From Alphaproteobacteria bacterium (GTDB taxonomy: Bacteria > Pseudomonadota > Alphaproteobacteria > JAAEOK01), in contig JAAEOK010000112.1 in the NCBI GenBank assembly GCA_024244705.1, positions 1-64,000 on the forward strand: 64,000 bases of DNA. The letters are read 5' to 3'. Below are positions 45,372 through 54,618 of this stretch, in pieces. Both the position numbers and the translations under genes were made by a program. Each line of letters starts with the position of its first letter. Within the stretch, counting starts at the first letter, position 1. The notes under the pieces are model-generated. The model ran no database searches. It was given only the letters and a program-made list of their open reading frames with translations, and had not been told where the DNA came from.

Positions 45372-46681
45372 GCTGGGTCCGCTCCCTCTAGCGTAGGCTC
45401 TATTCGAATCATGCGCGGCGGTTCGACGACGCTGTCAAGTCTGGCGATGCGATCCAGGGCACGGGACATGGATGCCTCCTGCGTATCGTGGGTCGTCAAC
45501 ACCACGCTGACCACATCGCCGGGATTGCGACCGCGCTGGAGCATACCTTCCATGGATACGTTCTCGTCGCGAAATGTGGCCGCGATATCGGCGATCACGC
45601 CGGGCTGATCGATGACCGTAAAGCGGACGTAATAGGGGCCGACATGGTCTTCCATGCGCGCCGTCGGGATTGGCTTGAGTCGGTTTGCCGGCACGGCGAA
45701 TGCCGGCACCCTGCGGCCGCGGGCAATATCGATAAGATCGGCCACAACTGCCGACGAGGTCGGGCCGCCACCGGCACCACGGCCCTCGTAGACCGTGCTG
45801 CCGACGAGATCGCCTTCCGCTACGATGGCATTGAAGACGCCGTCGACATATGCGACCGGCGAATCGAGCCCGACCATGCACGGGTGAACGCGCTGCTCGA
45901 CCCCATTAGGAGTCAGCCGCGCCGTCGCCAGCAATTTTATTCGGTAACCGAGTTCGGCCGCGAACTCGATGTCATCGATCGAGACATGACGTATGCCTTC
46001 GACATGGACCGCCGAAAAATTGACTTCGGCACCAAAGGCTAGGCTGGTCAGAAGTGCCAGTTTGTGCGCCGCGTCGACGCCGTCGACATCGAAACTTGGA
46101 TCCGTCTCGGCGTAGCCCAGCTGCTGCGCTTCCTCAAGCACCTCGGCAAAGGCACGTCCGGTCTCGCGCATATTCGAGAGGATATAGTTCGAGGTTCCGT
46201 TCAGGATTCCGAACACCCGCGACAAATTGTTGGCCGCCAAACCTTCCCTCATCGCCTTGACGATCGGTATGCCCCCGGCAACGGCGGCCTCGAACGCGAG
46301 TGCGACGCCGGCCGCATCGGCACGGTGGGCCAGATCGTTGCCGTGATGGGCGAGCAGCGCCTTGTTGGCGGTCACGACATGGCGGCCACTAGTGATGGCC
46401 GCCTCGATCATCGCCTTGGCAACGCCATCGGCACCGCCGATCAGCTCGACCACGAGATCGGCGTCGGCCTCTTTCGCCATCGCCACCGGATCGTCGAACC
46501 ATGGATAGGGTGAAATGTCGATTGGGCGGTTTCGATTGCGATCGCGGGCGGCAACGGCGGTGATTTCGAGGGCATGACCGCTTCGCGCCTCGAACAAAGC
46601 GCCATGCCGCTGAACCGCGGCGACGACCGCGGCACCGACCGTTCCCAGGCCCGCGACGGCGATCTTGAAGGGTGTGCTCAT
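45368..46681 (-). CDS. hom: Homoserine dehydrogenase
   Basis: A 437-residue NAD(P)-dependent enzyme of threonine and methionine synthesis. The Rossmann motif is KIAVAGLGTVGAAVVAAVQR; HVVTANKALLAHHGNDLAHR and GGIPIVKAMREGLAANNLSR with ILNGTSNYILSNMRETGRAF are catalytic-domain hallmarks. A C-terminal ACT domain (RFTVIDQPGVIADIAATFRD) suggests feedback control by threonine. It overlaps alaC and glpX by four bases each. Its product can feed MetY at 59307 after O-acylation. Confidence 0.94.
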   Translation of the reverse strand: MSTPFKIAVAGLGTVGAAVVAAVQRHGALFEARSGHALEITAVAARDRNRNRPIDISPYPWFDDPVAMAKEADADLVVELIGGADGVAKAMIEAAITSGRHVVTANKALLAHHGNDLAHRADAAGVALAFEAAVAGGIPIVKAMREGLAANNLSRVFGILNGTSNYILSNMRETGRAFAEVLEEAQQLGYAETDPSFDVDGVDAAHKLALLTSLAFGAEVNFSAVHVEGIRHVSIDDIEFAAELGYRIKLLATARLTPNGVEQRVHPCMVGLDSPVAYVDGVFNAIVAEGDLVGSTVYEGRGAGGGPTSSAVVADLIDIARGRRVPAFAVPANRLKPIPTARMEDHVGPYYVRFTVIDQPGVIADIAATFRDENVSMEGMLQRGRNPGDVVSVVLTTHDTQEASMSRALDRIARLDSVVEPPRMIRIEPTLEGADPA

Positions 46682-47895
46682 GACGCCAGGACCTCGGGAC
46701 CGGCTCTGCCGGGTCCGTGTCCATCTTTGAAGAAGCTCTTGATATTGCGAACGGCCTGACGAATACGGTGCTCGTTCTCGACGAGCGCGATACGCAGATA
46801 CCCTTCACCGTATTCGCCGAAACCAATTCCCGGCGACACCGCAACATTGGCTTCACTCAGCAGGCGTTTGGCGAAGTTCATTGAACCATGATCGGCGTAT
46901 CGCGGCGGCACCGGCACCCAAGCGAACATCGTCGCACGCGGACATGGCACCTCCCAGCCAGCCGACCTGAGTCCCTCGATCAATGCGTCGCGCCGTCGAC
47001 GATACATCCCACGGGTGTCCTCGACACAGTCTTGCGGACCGTTGAGGGCCGCCGTCGCGGCAACTTGGATCGGCGCAAAAATACCGTAGTCGACATAAGA
47101 CTTTACCCGGGCCAAGGCGGCGATGACATCTCGATTGCCGACCGTGCAGCCGACGCGCCAACCCGGCATCGAATAGGTCTTGCTCAACGAGCTGAATTCG
47201 ACGGCGATATCCTTCGCGCCGGGCACCTGCAGAATCGATGGTGGCGGTTCGACGTCATAGTAGAGTTCGGCGTAGGCCACGTCGGAGATGATGTAGATGC
47301 TGTGTTTCCGGCAAAAATCGACGATCTCGCCGTAAAAATCCAGGCTCGCCAGATGTCCGGTCGGGTTGGCCGGGAAATTGACCAGAAGCGCCAACGGCGA
47401 TGGCACGGAATGGCGCACGGCGCGTTCCAGTTCGCGCATATAGTCATGCGTGTCGGTCAGCGGAATATGGCGAATCGCCGCGCCCGCAAGCATGAACCCG
47501 AAGGTGTGGATGGGATAGGTCGGATTTGGCGCGATGACGACATCACCCGGGCTGGTGATCGCCTGCGCCAGATTTACCACACCTTCCTTGGAACCGATGT
47601 TGACGATAACTTCGCGCTCGGGATCGAGATCGACCCCGAACCTGCGGGCATAGTAGCCGGCCAACGCGCGGCGGAGGCCGACAATTCCGCGTGAGGTCGA
47701 ATAGCGGTGGGTCCGCGGATCGGCCACAGTCTCGACCAATTTCTCCACCACATGCGCGGGCGCCGGTCGATCGGGATTGCCCATGCCGAAATCAATGATA
47801 TCGCGACCGGCTGCTCTTGCGTCCGCCTTCATGGCGTTGACCTCCGCCAGAACGTACGGGGGCAGACGCTTGATCCGGTAAAATTCCTTTTGCAT
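46678..47895 (-). CDS. alaC: PLP-dependent aminotransferase, AlaC-like
   Basis: A 405-residue fold-type I aminotransferase. It opens MQKEFYRIKRLPPYVLAEVN and shows IIDFGMGNPDRPAPAHVVEK, HRYSTSRGIVGLRRALAGYY, LALLVNFPANPTGHLASLDF, ISDVAYAELYYDVEPPPSIL and the PLP-lysine region FSSLSKTYSMPGWRVGCTVG. Homologues upstream of hom are annotated as glutamate-pyruvate aminotransferase AlaC. The role in alanine synthesis is inferred from the family. Confidence 0.9.
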   Translation of the reverse strand: MQKEFYRIKRLPPYVLAEVNAMKADARAAGRDIIDFGMGNPDRPAPAHVVEKLVETVADPRTHRYSTSRGIVGLRRALAGYYARRFGVDLDPEREVIVNIGSKEGVVNLAQAITSPGDVVIAPNPTYPIHTFGFMLAGAAIRHIPLTDTHDYMRELERAVRHSVPSPLALLVNFPANPTGHLASLDFYGEIVDFCRKHSIYIISDVAYAELYYDVEPPPSILQVPGAKDIAVEFSSLSKTYSMPGWRVGCTVGNRDVIAALARVKSYVDYGIFAPIQVAATAALNGPQDCVEDTRGMYRRRRDALIEGLRSAGWEVPCPRATMFAWVPVPPRYADHGSMNFAKRLLSEANVAVSPGIGFGEYGEGYLRIALVENEHRIRQAVRNIKSFFKDGHGPGRAGPEVLAS

Positions 47896-47976
47896 GGGCC
47901 TGGAAATGCAATGAGGTGCGCAACGCGACGGCCGCGGTCATGCCGTCACGTCGGATATCTAACGCGCCAGAGGCGA

Positions 47977-49122
47977 CTATTCGAGATAAATTTCGACCCG
48001 CCGGTTGCCGGCCTCACCGGCCGGCATATTTTCCATATAGACGGGCTGCGTGTCGGCTACCGCCGTTACAACCATCACCTCAATGGGGACACCTTGGCGC
48101 CGCAGCGCATCCGCGACCGCATTGGCGCGCAACCACGAGATCTCCAAATTGGCACGATCGTGTTCGACAGACCGCATATCGCCGGTGCGCATGCTGGCGT
48201 GGCCGATGAGGCGCACCCGCGCCTGACGCGCCGCGCGCGCTTGTGCGATCTGGCGAATCTTCTCCATCTCGGACGGCGTGACCGATGACGAGTTGTTGCC
48301 GAAATAGATCACCGTCGCCGGCAACGGAACGCCGGACGGCGGTGCCCCTTGGCTATCGATTGGATAGACAACGACCGACGCAGTGCCCGAACTGGGCGGC
48401 GGCGGGGTCAGGGTCAATACCGGCGCCGCCGATGGCGTCTGCGTCGGCATCGGCGGCGATGCGGGAATAGCCGCGGTCTGCGTCGTCGTCGCCGGCGCGG
48501 TCGGTGTTCCGACAGCCGGCGCGGTTGGTGTCGCAATCGCCACTGGAGCCGGTGGCGGCGCCGTGATCGAGGTCTCCGTGGTCTGCACCGGAGCCGGCGG
48601 CGGCGGCGCGGTAACAATCGGCGAAACCGAACCGGCGATCATCGGGCCGGGTTCGACCGCAGCCGTATTCGCCGGCACCTGAACCGTTGCCCCAGTGCCC
48701 TGAACGGGTGCCGTTGCTTGGACCTCGGCCGCCGTTACTGCGACTTCGGTCTCTACGAAATTGGGCGTTTCGACGATCGTTTCCGTCGCCGACACGTTGG
48801 CGATCTGAACCGGGGTTGGCGGCGGCGGCTTAGCGCCGGCCGCCGTCGACGATTTCAGTGGCGCCTCATTATAACGCGCATTGGCGCGATCCGACCGCAG
48901 GCCCTCTTCGAGCGCGGCCGAGTCAGTCATTGTCGACAAATCGGGACGCTCCGGCACCTCCGCCAGGTTCGGATAATCGGTATCACCCTCGGCGGCGGGT
49001 GGCGGGTCGCCTTCGAACCAAGCACAACTGGCCACCATCGCTGCGATCGCAATCGCCGCGATCCGGCATGGGCCGCGGCGCTTGACAATAATATTGCAGT
49101 GCAGCATTTTGTGTCGCGACAT
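47977..49122 (-). CDS. OmpA-domain lipoprotein with long Pro/Ala/Thr linker
   Basis: A 381-residue protein. The signal ends in a lipobox-like AIAAMVASCAWF, with Cys33 as likely lipid site. Residues 100-255 are a low-complexity linker rich in Pro, Ala, Thr and Val (e.g. SPIVTAPPPPAPVQTTETSI). The C-terminus is an OmpA-like peptidoglycan-binding domain: ATVIYFGNNSSSVTPSEMEK, QARVRLIGHASMRTGD, LRANAVADALRRQGV and the final GEAGNRRVEIYLE. It probably bridges the outer membrane and the cell wall. It starts at ATG 49122 or ATG 49107. Confidence 0.85.
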   Translation of the reverse strand: MSRHKMLHCNIIVKRRGPCRIAAIAIAAMVASCAWFEGDPPPAAEGDTDYPNLAEVPERPDLSTMTDSAALEEGLRSDRANARYNEAPLKSSTAAGAKPPPPTPVQIANVSATETIVETPNFVETEVAVTAAEVQATAPVQGTGATVQVPANTAAVEPGPMIAGSVSPIVTAPPPPAPVQTTETSITAPPPAPVAIATPTAPAVGTPTAPATTTQTAAIPASPPMPTQTPSAAPVLTLTPPPPSSGTASVVVYPIDSQGAPPSGVPLPATVIYFGNNSSSVTPSEMEKIRQIAQARAARQARVRLIGHASMRTGDMRSVEHDRANLEISWLRANAVADALRRQGVPIEVMVVTAVADTQPVYMENMPAGEAGNRRVEIYLE

Positions 49123-49303
49123 GTTGGCTCCGCCGTTATTTTTGAGATCGACCGGTTCGCCCGGCTATTGCTTTGCGGTCCTTCACACTTGGCCCGGCGT
49201 CAACGAAAACGCAAATCATGCGAGTCCGCGCCTTGTTTGCCGATAAGGCTCTAAATCCTAAGTATATCGAGAACATAGGGACGGGACCATAAAGGATTAC
49301 GCG

Positions 49304-51124
49304 ATGGTCGATCAACAAGCGAATAATGACGAATTGGGGAACTTGGCGGATCGCGCGACGATCATCGCCGACATTGCCGAACGAAGCCAGCGCCTGGTCA
49401 ACGATTTCCTGACCCGGCAGGCGAAGGATGGTTTCGCTCCGGGCATGGGGGATCCGCTCAGCATCGGCAACGCCTTCATGGAAATGACGGCACGGATGGT
49501 CACTAATCCGGCCAAGCTGGTCGAAGCGCAAATGTCGCTGTGGAACGATTATCTGACGCTATGGCAAGCAACCACGGCCCGGTTTCTCGGCCAGCAGTCG
49601 GCGCCGACCGCCGAGCCGTCGATGGAGGATCGCCGGTTCAAGGATGACGCCTGGACCGAGAACCAATTGTTCGACTTCATCAAGCAGTCCTATCTGTTGA
49701 GTGCCCGGTGGATGCAGTCGACGGTGGCCGATGTCGACGGACTCGACGATCAAACTCGAAAGAAGGTCGATTTCTACACGCGGCAATTCGTCGACGCCCT
49801 CGCGCCCAGCAATTTCGTCATGACCAATCCGGCGGTGCTGAGGGAAACCATCGATTCGCGCGGTGAAAATCTGCTCAAGGGCCTGTCCAATCTGCTCGAA
49901 GATCTGGAGCGCGGCAAGGGCCAGCTCCACATTCGCATGACTGATTTCGACGCCTTCGAAGTCGGCGAGAATATCGCGACGACGCCCGGCAAGGTCGTCT
50001 ATCAGAACGACCTCATGCAGTTGATCCAATACACGCCAACCACGGAAAAAGTATCGAAGACACCGCTGTTGATCATTCCGCCGTGGATCAACAAATTCTA
50101 TATCCTGGATTTGCGACCGAAGAACTCCTTCATCAAGTGGGCGGTCGAGCAGGGTCTGACGGTTTTCTGCATCTCCTGGGTCAACCCCGACGAGCAACTG
50201 GCCCAGAAGACGTTCGAAGACTACATGATCGAGGGACCGCTGGCTGCGCTCGACGCGATCGAGAAGGCAACCGGCGAAAAACAGGCCAACGTCATTGGCT
50301 ATTGCCTCGGCGGAACGCTTCTGGCCGCAACTCTTGCCTACATGACAAGCAAACGCGACGACCGGATCAAGAGCGCCACCTATTTCGTCACTCTGACCGA
50401 CTTCGCGGATTCGGGCGAACTCACGGTCTTCATCGACGAGGAACAGATTGCGGCGCTCGAGCAGCGGATGGACGAGAAGGGCTACCTCGACGGCAGCGCG
50501 ATGGCGACGACGTTCAACATGCTGCGCGCCAACGATCTGATCTGGTCCTTCGTCGTCAATAACTACCTTATGGGCAAGGACCCGTTCCCGTTCGACCTCC
50601 TCTATTGGAACGCCGATTCCACCCGCATGCCGGCGGCCATGCACAGTTTCTACCTGCGCAACATGTACCAAAAAAACCTGTTACGGGAACCGGGCGGAAT
50701 CGAGCTCGCCGGGACACCGATCGATCTGCACGAGATCAAGACGCCAAGCTTCCTGCTTTCAACCCAGGAAGATCATATTGCGCCGTGGGAAGCGACCTAC
50801 GCCGCGACCCAGATCTACGCCGGACCTGTCAAGTTCGTGTTGTCGGGGTCGGGCCATATCGCGGGCGTCGTCAATCCCCCGGCGGCGCAGAAATATGGCT
50901 ATTGGACCAACGCCAAACTTCCGGGCTCGCCGGATGCGTGGCTCAAGGGCGCAAAGCATCACGACGGGTCGTGGTGGCCCGAGTGGATCCGATGGCTCAA
51001 GAAAAACCGCGGTGCGCAGGTCCCGGCGCGGGTACCGGGAGACGGCAAGCTGAAGCCGATCGAGGACGCCCCCGGCTCATTCGTAAAAGTCCGGGTGATG
51101 GCCGACGAACCGCAAGCCGAATAA
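49304..51124 (+). CDS. phaC: Class I poly(R)-hydroxyalkanoate synthase
   Basis: A 606-residue polymerase that links hydroxyacyl-CoA into storage granules. The N-terminal domain (MTARMVTNPAKLVEAQMSLW) precedes an alpha/beta hydrolase domain with the lipase-like box NVIGYCLGGTLLAATLAYMT, giving nucleophile Cys334. The acid is in LLSTQEDHIAPWEATYAATQ and the His in FVLSGSGHIAGVVNPPAAQK. Also typical are PLLIIPPWINKFYILDLRPK and KGAKHHDGSWWPEWIRWL. AAGGA precedes the ATG. No phaA, phaB or phaP lies beside it. Confidence 0.94.
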   Translation: MVDQQANNDELGNLADRATIIADIAERSQRLVNDFLTRQAKDGFAPGMGDPLSIGNAFMEMTARMVTNPAKLVEAQMSLWNDYLTLWQATTARFLGQQSAPTAEPSMEDRRFKDDAWTENQLFDFIKQSYLLSARWMQSTVADVDGLDDQTRKKVDFYTRQFVDALAPSNFVMTNPAVLRETIDSRGENLLKGLSNLLEDLERGKGQLHIRMTDFDAFEVGENIATTPGKVVYQNDLMQLIQYTPTTEKVSKTPLLIIPPWINKFYILDLRPKNSFIKWAVEQGLTVFCISWVNPDEQLAQKTFEDYMIEGPLAALDAIEKATGEKQANVIGYCLGGTLLAATLAYMTSKRDDRIKSATYFVTLTDFADSGELTVFIDEEQIAALEQRMDEKGYLDGSAMATTFNMLRANDLIWSFVVNNYLMGKDPFPFDLLYWNADSTRMPAAMHSFYLRNMYQKNLLREPGGIELAGTPIDLHEIKTPSFLLSTQEDHIAPWEATYAATQIYAGPVKFVLSGSGHIAGVVNPPAAQKYGYWTNAKLPGSPDAWLKGAKHHDGSWWPEWIRWLKKNRGAQVPARVPGDGKLKPIEDAPGSFVKVRVMADEPQAE

Positions 51125-51147
51125 GGGGCAGCGGCTATATCGCCGCG

Positions 51148-51708
51148 CTAATCCGAACCAACCGGTCGCGCAACGCGCTGCGCCAGATAGGCCTCCGCCA
51201 AAGCGGCGTAATGGCTGGCATTGTAGGAAAAATCGGCGATTTCGTCGGCGCGCAGGTCGCGGACGTGGCGGGCCGGCGTGCCGGCCCACAATTGCCCCGA
51301 TCGCACAACCTTGCCCGGCGTCACCACCGCTCCCGCCGCGACCATGGCATCGGTCTCGACTACGGCCTTGTCCATGACCACCGCCCGCATGCCGATGAAG
51401 GCGCCGTCGCCGATCGTGCAGGCGTGAATTAGCGCCAAGTGCCCGATCGTGACGTTGTCTCCGATCGTGGTCGGATCGCCGCCGTCGCCATAGCGGTCGT
51501 GATTGACATGCACGATCGTGCCGTCCTGCAGGTTCGTGTTGCAGCCGATGCGAATGCTGTTGAGATCGCCGCGAACGACGACGCCGAACCAGAGGCCGCT
51601 GCGTTCTCCGACCACGACGTCGCCGATAATCGTCGCCGTATCGGCGACGAAGGCGGTCTCCGAGATGGCGGGTTCGACGCCGCTGAACGGTAGTATCAAT
51701 CCGGCCAT
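51148..51708 (-). CDS. Gamma-carbonic-anhydrase-like hexapeptide-repeat protein
   Basis: A 186-residue left-handed beta-helix protein. Repeats run through FVADTATIIGDVVVGERSGL, GVVVRGDLNSIRIGCNTNLQ, then DGTIVHVNHDRYGDGGDPTT and NVTIGHLALIHACTIGDGAF. Three His (HVNHD, IGHLALIH) match the zinc sites of the YrdA/PaaY/CamH group, while GDGAFIGMRAVVMDKAVVET continues the coil. Activity as a carbonic anhydrase is not assured in this group. It is 3 bases after argC, in one operon. Confidence 0.86.
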   Translation of the reverse strand: MAGLILPFSGVEPAISETAFVADTATIIGDVVVGERSGLWFGVVVRGDLNSIRIGCNTNLQDGTIVHVNHDRYGDGGDPTTIGDNVTIGHLALIHACTIGDGAFIGMRAVVMDKAVVETDAMVAAGAVVTPGKVVRSGQLWAGTPARHVRDLRADEIADFSYNASHYAALAEAYLAQRVARPVGSD

Positions 51709-51711
51709 GAC

Positions 51712-52758
51712 TTAAGGGAAAAGCGGTTCCTGGTCCAAAGCCGTGGTTTCGTCCAACCCGCACATGAGGTTCATGTTCTGCACCGCCTGACCCGAAGCCC
51801 CTTTGACCAAATTGTCGATCGCGGAAATCAGGATCGCCCGGCCCGGCACGCGATCGGCGAACACACCGATCAGACAATGGTTGGACCCACGCACATGGCG
51901 GGTCGCGGGCGCCACCCCGATCGGCAATACGCGGACGAAGGGCTCGTCGACATAGCGCCCGACGAGAGTGGCGTGGAGATCGTCGGCGGTTACGGTGGCG
52001 CCGAGCCGGACATAGATGGTCGACAGAATACCGCGGTTCATCGGCATTAAATGAGGTGTGAAGTTCACCGTAACGGAAGTTCTCGCCGCCGCCGACAGCT
52101 CCTGCTCGATCTCGGGCATATGGCGGTGGTTGGCGACGCCGTAGGCGTGGATACCCTCACTGACCTCGGCAAACAGCGTGCCTTCCTTGGCTGCACGGCC
52201 GGCGCCCGTCACCCCCGATTTGGCGTCGATAATGATGTCGTCCGTATCGATCAGTCCTGCGGCGAGAAGCGGCACCAACGGCAGTTGTGCGGATGTCGGA
52301 TAGCATCCGGGATTGGCCACAAGCCGCGAATTGCGGATTTCATCTCGACGCAATTCGGTCAGCCCATAGACCGCATCGGCCTGAAGTTCTGGCGCGCGGT
52401 GCGCGTGCCCATACCATTGCGCATAGGTTTCTACGTCGGTGAGCCTGAAATCCGCCGACAGATCGACGATTTTCAAGGCCTTGGGGAGGCCGGCGATGAT
52501 CTCTTGCGTGGTGCCATGGGGAAGACAACAGAATGCGACATCGACCGCCGACCAATCCGGCGCGTCGACCGAGACCAGCGACGGCAGCCCCAGCCCGCCA
52601 AGATGCGGAAACACCTCGCCGATATCCTTTCCGGCGTGACGGTCGGCCGTCATGGCGACGATTTCGAATGACGGATGACGAGCGAGAAGACGCACCAATT
52701 CGGCGCCGGTGTAGCCGCTGGCGCCGAGAATACCCGTCTTCATCCTGTTGGAGGTCAT
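51712..52758 (-). CDS. argC: N-acetyl-gamma-glutamyl-phosphate reductase
   Basis: A 348-residue arginine-synthesis enzyme. The NADP motif is TGILGASGYTGAELVRLLAR; the catalytic Cys152 lies in NSRLVANPGCYPTSAQLPLV, and HMPEIEQELSAAARTSVTVN carries the conserved His. IVDLSADFRLTDVETYAQWY is also typical. ATG 52758 has AGGGGCG upstream; ATG 52743 would shorten it by five residues. It follows the rpsI terminator and is cotranscribed with the hexapeptide-repeat gene. Confidence 0.94.
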   Translation of the reverse strand: MTSNRMKTGILGASGYTGAELVRLLARHPSFEIVAMTADRHAGKDIGEVFPHLGGLGLPSLVSVDAPDWSAVDVAFCCLPHGTTQEIIAGLPKALKIVDLSADFRLTDVETYAQWYGHAHRAPELQADAVYGLTELRRDEIRNSRLVANPGCYPTSAQLPLVPLLAAGLIDTDDIIIDAKSGVTGAGRAAKEGTLFAEVSEGIHAYGVANHRHMPEIEQELSAAARTSVTVNFTPHLMPMNRGILSTIYVRLGATVTADDLHATLVGRYVDEPFVRVLPIGVAPATRHVRGSNHCLIGVFADRVPGRAILISAIDNLVKGASGQAVQNMNLMCGLDETTALDQEPLFP

Positions 52759-52839
52759 GGCGCGCCCCTTTTCCGCTGTTCCATATCAGATTGTCCGGAC
52801 CGTCGAAAGGCTGTCCATAGGGACGGCCCAAAATGCAAA

Positions 52840-52861
52840 GGGCCCGCCAAACGGCGGGCCC
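52840..52861 (-). terminator. Intrinsic terminator after rplM-rpsI
   Basis: On the minus strand GGGCCCGCC, a four-base GTTT loop and GGCGGGCCC form a perfect nine-base-pair stem, followed by TTTGCATTTTG. It lies 31 bases after the rpsI stop and before argC, so it ends the ribosomal-protein transcript. Confidence 0.85.
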
Positions 52862-52891
52862 TCGTTACGAGGCAAATGCGCCTCAGCCGTT

Positions 52892-53380
52892 CTAACGCTT
52901 GGAAAACTGGAAGCTACGTCGCGCTTTGCGCTTGCCGTACTTCTTGCGCTCCACAACGCGGGCGTCCCGGGTCAGGAACCCGCCTTTTTTGAGGACCGGC
53001 CGCAGAGACGGCTCGCAATAGGTGAGCGCCCGACTGATGCCGTGACGTACCGCCCCGGCCTGGCCGGACAGGCCGCCGCCGCGAACCGTGCATGTCACGT
53101 CGTACTGGTCGGTCCGCCCGGCGACCTGAAAAGGCTGATTGATGATCATTCTCAGAACCGGGCGGGCAAAATATTGCTCGATATCCCGTCCGTTGATCGA
53201 GATGCGACCGCTGCCCGGCTTTATCCAAACCCTGGCGACCGCGTCCTTTCGCTTACCCGTGGAATAGGCGCGCCCTTGGGCATCGACCTTTGGTTCCGGC
53301 ACCGCGGCCGGCTCCGGCGGCGGTGCCACCTGCTCCGGCATGACGTCGGCGAGAGTTGCGTTTTCGTCGGCCATGGTCAA
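52892..53380 (-). CDS. rpsI: 30S ribosomal protein S9
   Basis: A 162-residue protein: an N-terminal Pro/Glu-rich extension of about 30 residues ([20 protein letters not shown]) precedes the S9 core. The core shows [60 protein letters not shown] and the basic tail [17 protein letters not shown], which reaches the P-site tRNA. The start overlaps the rplM stop by ATGA. The long acidic N-terminus is common in alphaproteobacteria. Confidence 0.96.
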   Translation of the reverse strand: MTMADENATLADVMPEQVAPPPEPAAVPEPKVDAQGRAYSTGKRKDAVARVWIKPGSGRISINGRDIEQYFARPVLRMIINQPFQVAGRTDQYDVTCTVRGGGLSGQAGAVRHGISRALTYCEPSLRPVLKKGGFLTRDARVVERKKYGKRKARRSFQFSKR

Positions 53381-53841
53381 CGGCTCCTTGAATTCTTTGG
53401 ATTCATCGCGGCGAGATCGAGCGATTCCGGTTGCTGCGCTTCGTGCGGATGGTCCGGGCCGACATAGACCCTCAAATTCTTGAATTGCTGGCTGCCCAGC
53501 GGTCCACGCGGCAACATGCGCTGGACGGCCTTGAGGACAAGCCGCTCGGGATGTTTTCCGTCACGAATGCTGGCGAGCGTTCTTTCCTTGATGCCGCCCG
53601 GATAGCCCGTGTGCCAATAGATCTTTTCGTCTCTCTCCTTGTTGCCGGTCAGGGCGACCTTCTCGGCATTGACGACGATCACGTTGTCGCCGCAGTCGAT
53701 ATGCGGGGTGTAGTACGGTTTGTGTTTGCCGCGCAGACGGAATGCGACGACCGAGGCCAAACGCCCGAGTATCATGTTCTCGGCGTCGACCAGGAGCCAC
53801 TTTTTTTCCACGTCCGCCGGCTTTGCGGAATAGGTCTTCAT
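53377..53841 (-). CDS. rplM: 50S ribosomal protein L13
   Basis: A 154-residue protein starting at ATG 53841 ([20 protein letters not shown]). L13 hallmarks are [60 protein letters not shown] and [20 protein letters not shown]. The frame is open to 53955, but that part contains the promoter and is not coding. It is first in the rplM-rpsI operon. Confidence 0.96.
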   Translation of the reverse strand: MKTYSAKPADVEKKWLLVDAENMILGRLASVVAFRLRGKHKPYYTPHIDCGDNVIVVNAEKVALTGNKERDEKIYWHTGYPGGIKERTLASIRDGKHPERLVLKAVQRMLPRGPLGSQQFKNLRVYVGPDHPHEAQQPESLDLAAMNPKNSRSR

Positions 53842-53899
53842 CTCGGTCCCATCATATGCCTGATTGTCCGCGACCGCGCTGGATCGGTCGACGGGCGCG

Positions 53900-53928
53900 G
53901 AGTATGCCACGGCAATCTCACCTGTCAA
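53900..53928 (-). promoter_or_regulatory. Sigma-70-type promoter for rplM-rpsI
   Basis: The minus strand reads TTGACA (53923-53928), a 17-base spacer and ATACTC (53900-53905). The -35 is a perfect consensus with optimal spacing, about 60 bases upstream of the rplM start. Transcription start is inferred near 53893. Confidence 0.7.
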
Positions 53929-53964
53929 TGCCGAAAAAGCCCTATTTATGAACAAATTACGGTA

Positions 53965-53982
53965 GAGGTATTATAATACCTC
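53965..53982. promoter_or_regulatory. Perfect 18-bp palindrome upstream of the rplM promoter
   Basis: GAGGTATTATAATACCTC is a perfect inverted repeat in the gap between the thioesterase stop (54016) and the rplM promoter. It could be a dimeric regulator site about 40 bases upstream of the -35 or a hairpin after the thioesterase gene. Without a loop or T-tract it is a poor terminator, so an operator is more likely. Function not shown. Confidence 0.4.
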
Positions 53983-54015
53983 GCATACATGGCCGCGACG
54001 ATCGTGGCGCCCGGA

Positions 54016-54450
54016 TCAGGTCGACGGCCGGGCGTAGGTCCCGGTTGCGTGGGCGACCGGATCGCGGCTCCCCTCCTCATAGAGATAAACCTGAAGAAAG
54101 ACGAGACGCCGGCCCATGCGAACCACGGTGGCCTCGGCGGTCACCTCCCTGCCCTGCGTCGCGCGGAGGAAGGCGATATTGAAATTGCTGGTGACCGCAG
54201 ACAGCGCCGCGCTGTCTTGGCCGAGGATGGCGGCGTACATCGCGATATCGGCGAGCGCCATGAGCGAGGGACCGCTTACCGTCGCGCCGGGTCGCGTGAT
54301 GAGGTCGCGCTGAGGCAGCCGGAGTGATGCCGTGCCGGGACCGATCGAGACCACCTCGATCGCCATCGCGACCGCGAGCGGGATGCTGCCGTCGATCAAT
54401 GTGCGAAAATCGGCGGCCGAGAAGCCCACGCGGTCGCTACGCTCGCTCAT
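54016..54450 (-). CDS. PaaI-like hotdog-fold thioesterase
   Basis: A 144-residue protein starting MSERSDRVGFSAADFRTLID. The hotdog fold is shown by PLAVAMAIEVVSIGPGTASL, RPGATVSGPSLMALADIAMY (central helix of the PaaI family) and AVTSNFNIAFLRATQGREVT, VVRMGRRLVFLQVYLYEEGS. It should hydrolyse acyl-CoA thioesters. It is divergent from three enoyl-CoA hydratase genes, consistent with acyl-CoA metabolism. Confidence 0.82.
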   Translation of the reverse strand: MSERSDRVGFSAADFRTLIDGSIPLAVAMAIEVVSIGPGTASLRLPQRDLITRPGATVSGPSLMALADIAMYAAILGQDSAALSAVTSNFNIAFLRATQGREVTAEATVVRMGRRLVFLQVYLYEEGSRDPVAHATGTYARPST

Positions 54451-54549
54451 CGGTGTTCCTTCGGGAATCTAGCAGGAGGCCGAAGGCGACGAATCAACAT
54501 CCGGAAGGCGACTGGTCTCATCAACTACGGCCTCGGTATCGCGCAGGAA

Positions 54550-54577
54550 TTGACGTTTACGTAAAGGTAAATTACGG
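54550..54577. promoter_or_regulatory. Possible operator upstream of the enoyl-CoA hydratase genes
   Basis: TTGACG is followed directly by the palindrome TTTACGTAAA (54556-54565) and then GGTAAATTACGG. The site lies in the 168-base divergent gap between the thioesterase and the first hydratase gene. It resembles sites of MerR-type regulators of acyl-CoA catabolism such as LiuR (from memory of the consensus). No regulator gene is in the window. Confidence 0.4.
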
Positions 54578-54618
54578 TCCCATGCTACCATCACCTCAAT
54601 TTCACCGAAAGACCTGTC

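Noticed and set aside
48349-49254. Arg/Gly-rich frame on the plus strand opposite the OmpA lipoprotein gene
   Set aside because: The Arg-rich low complexity is the complement of Pro/Ala/Thr codons of the linker; the minus-strand protein has a signal and OmpA domain.
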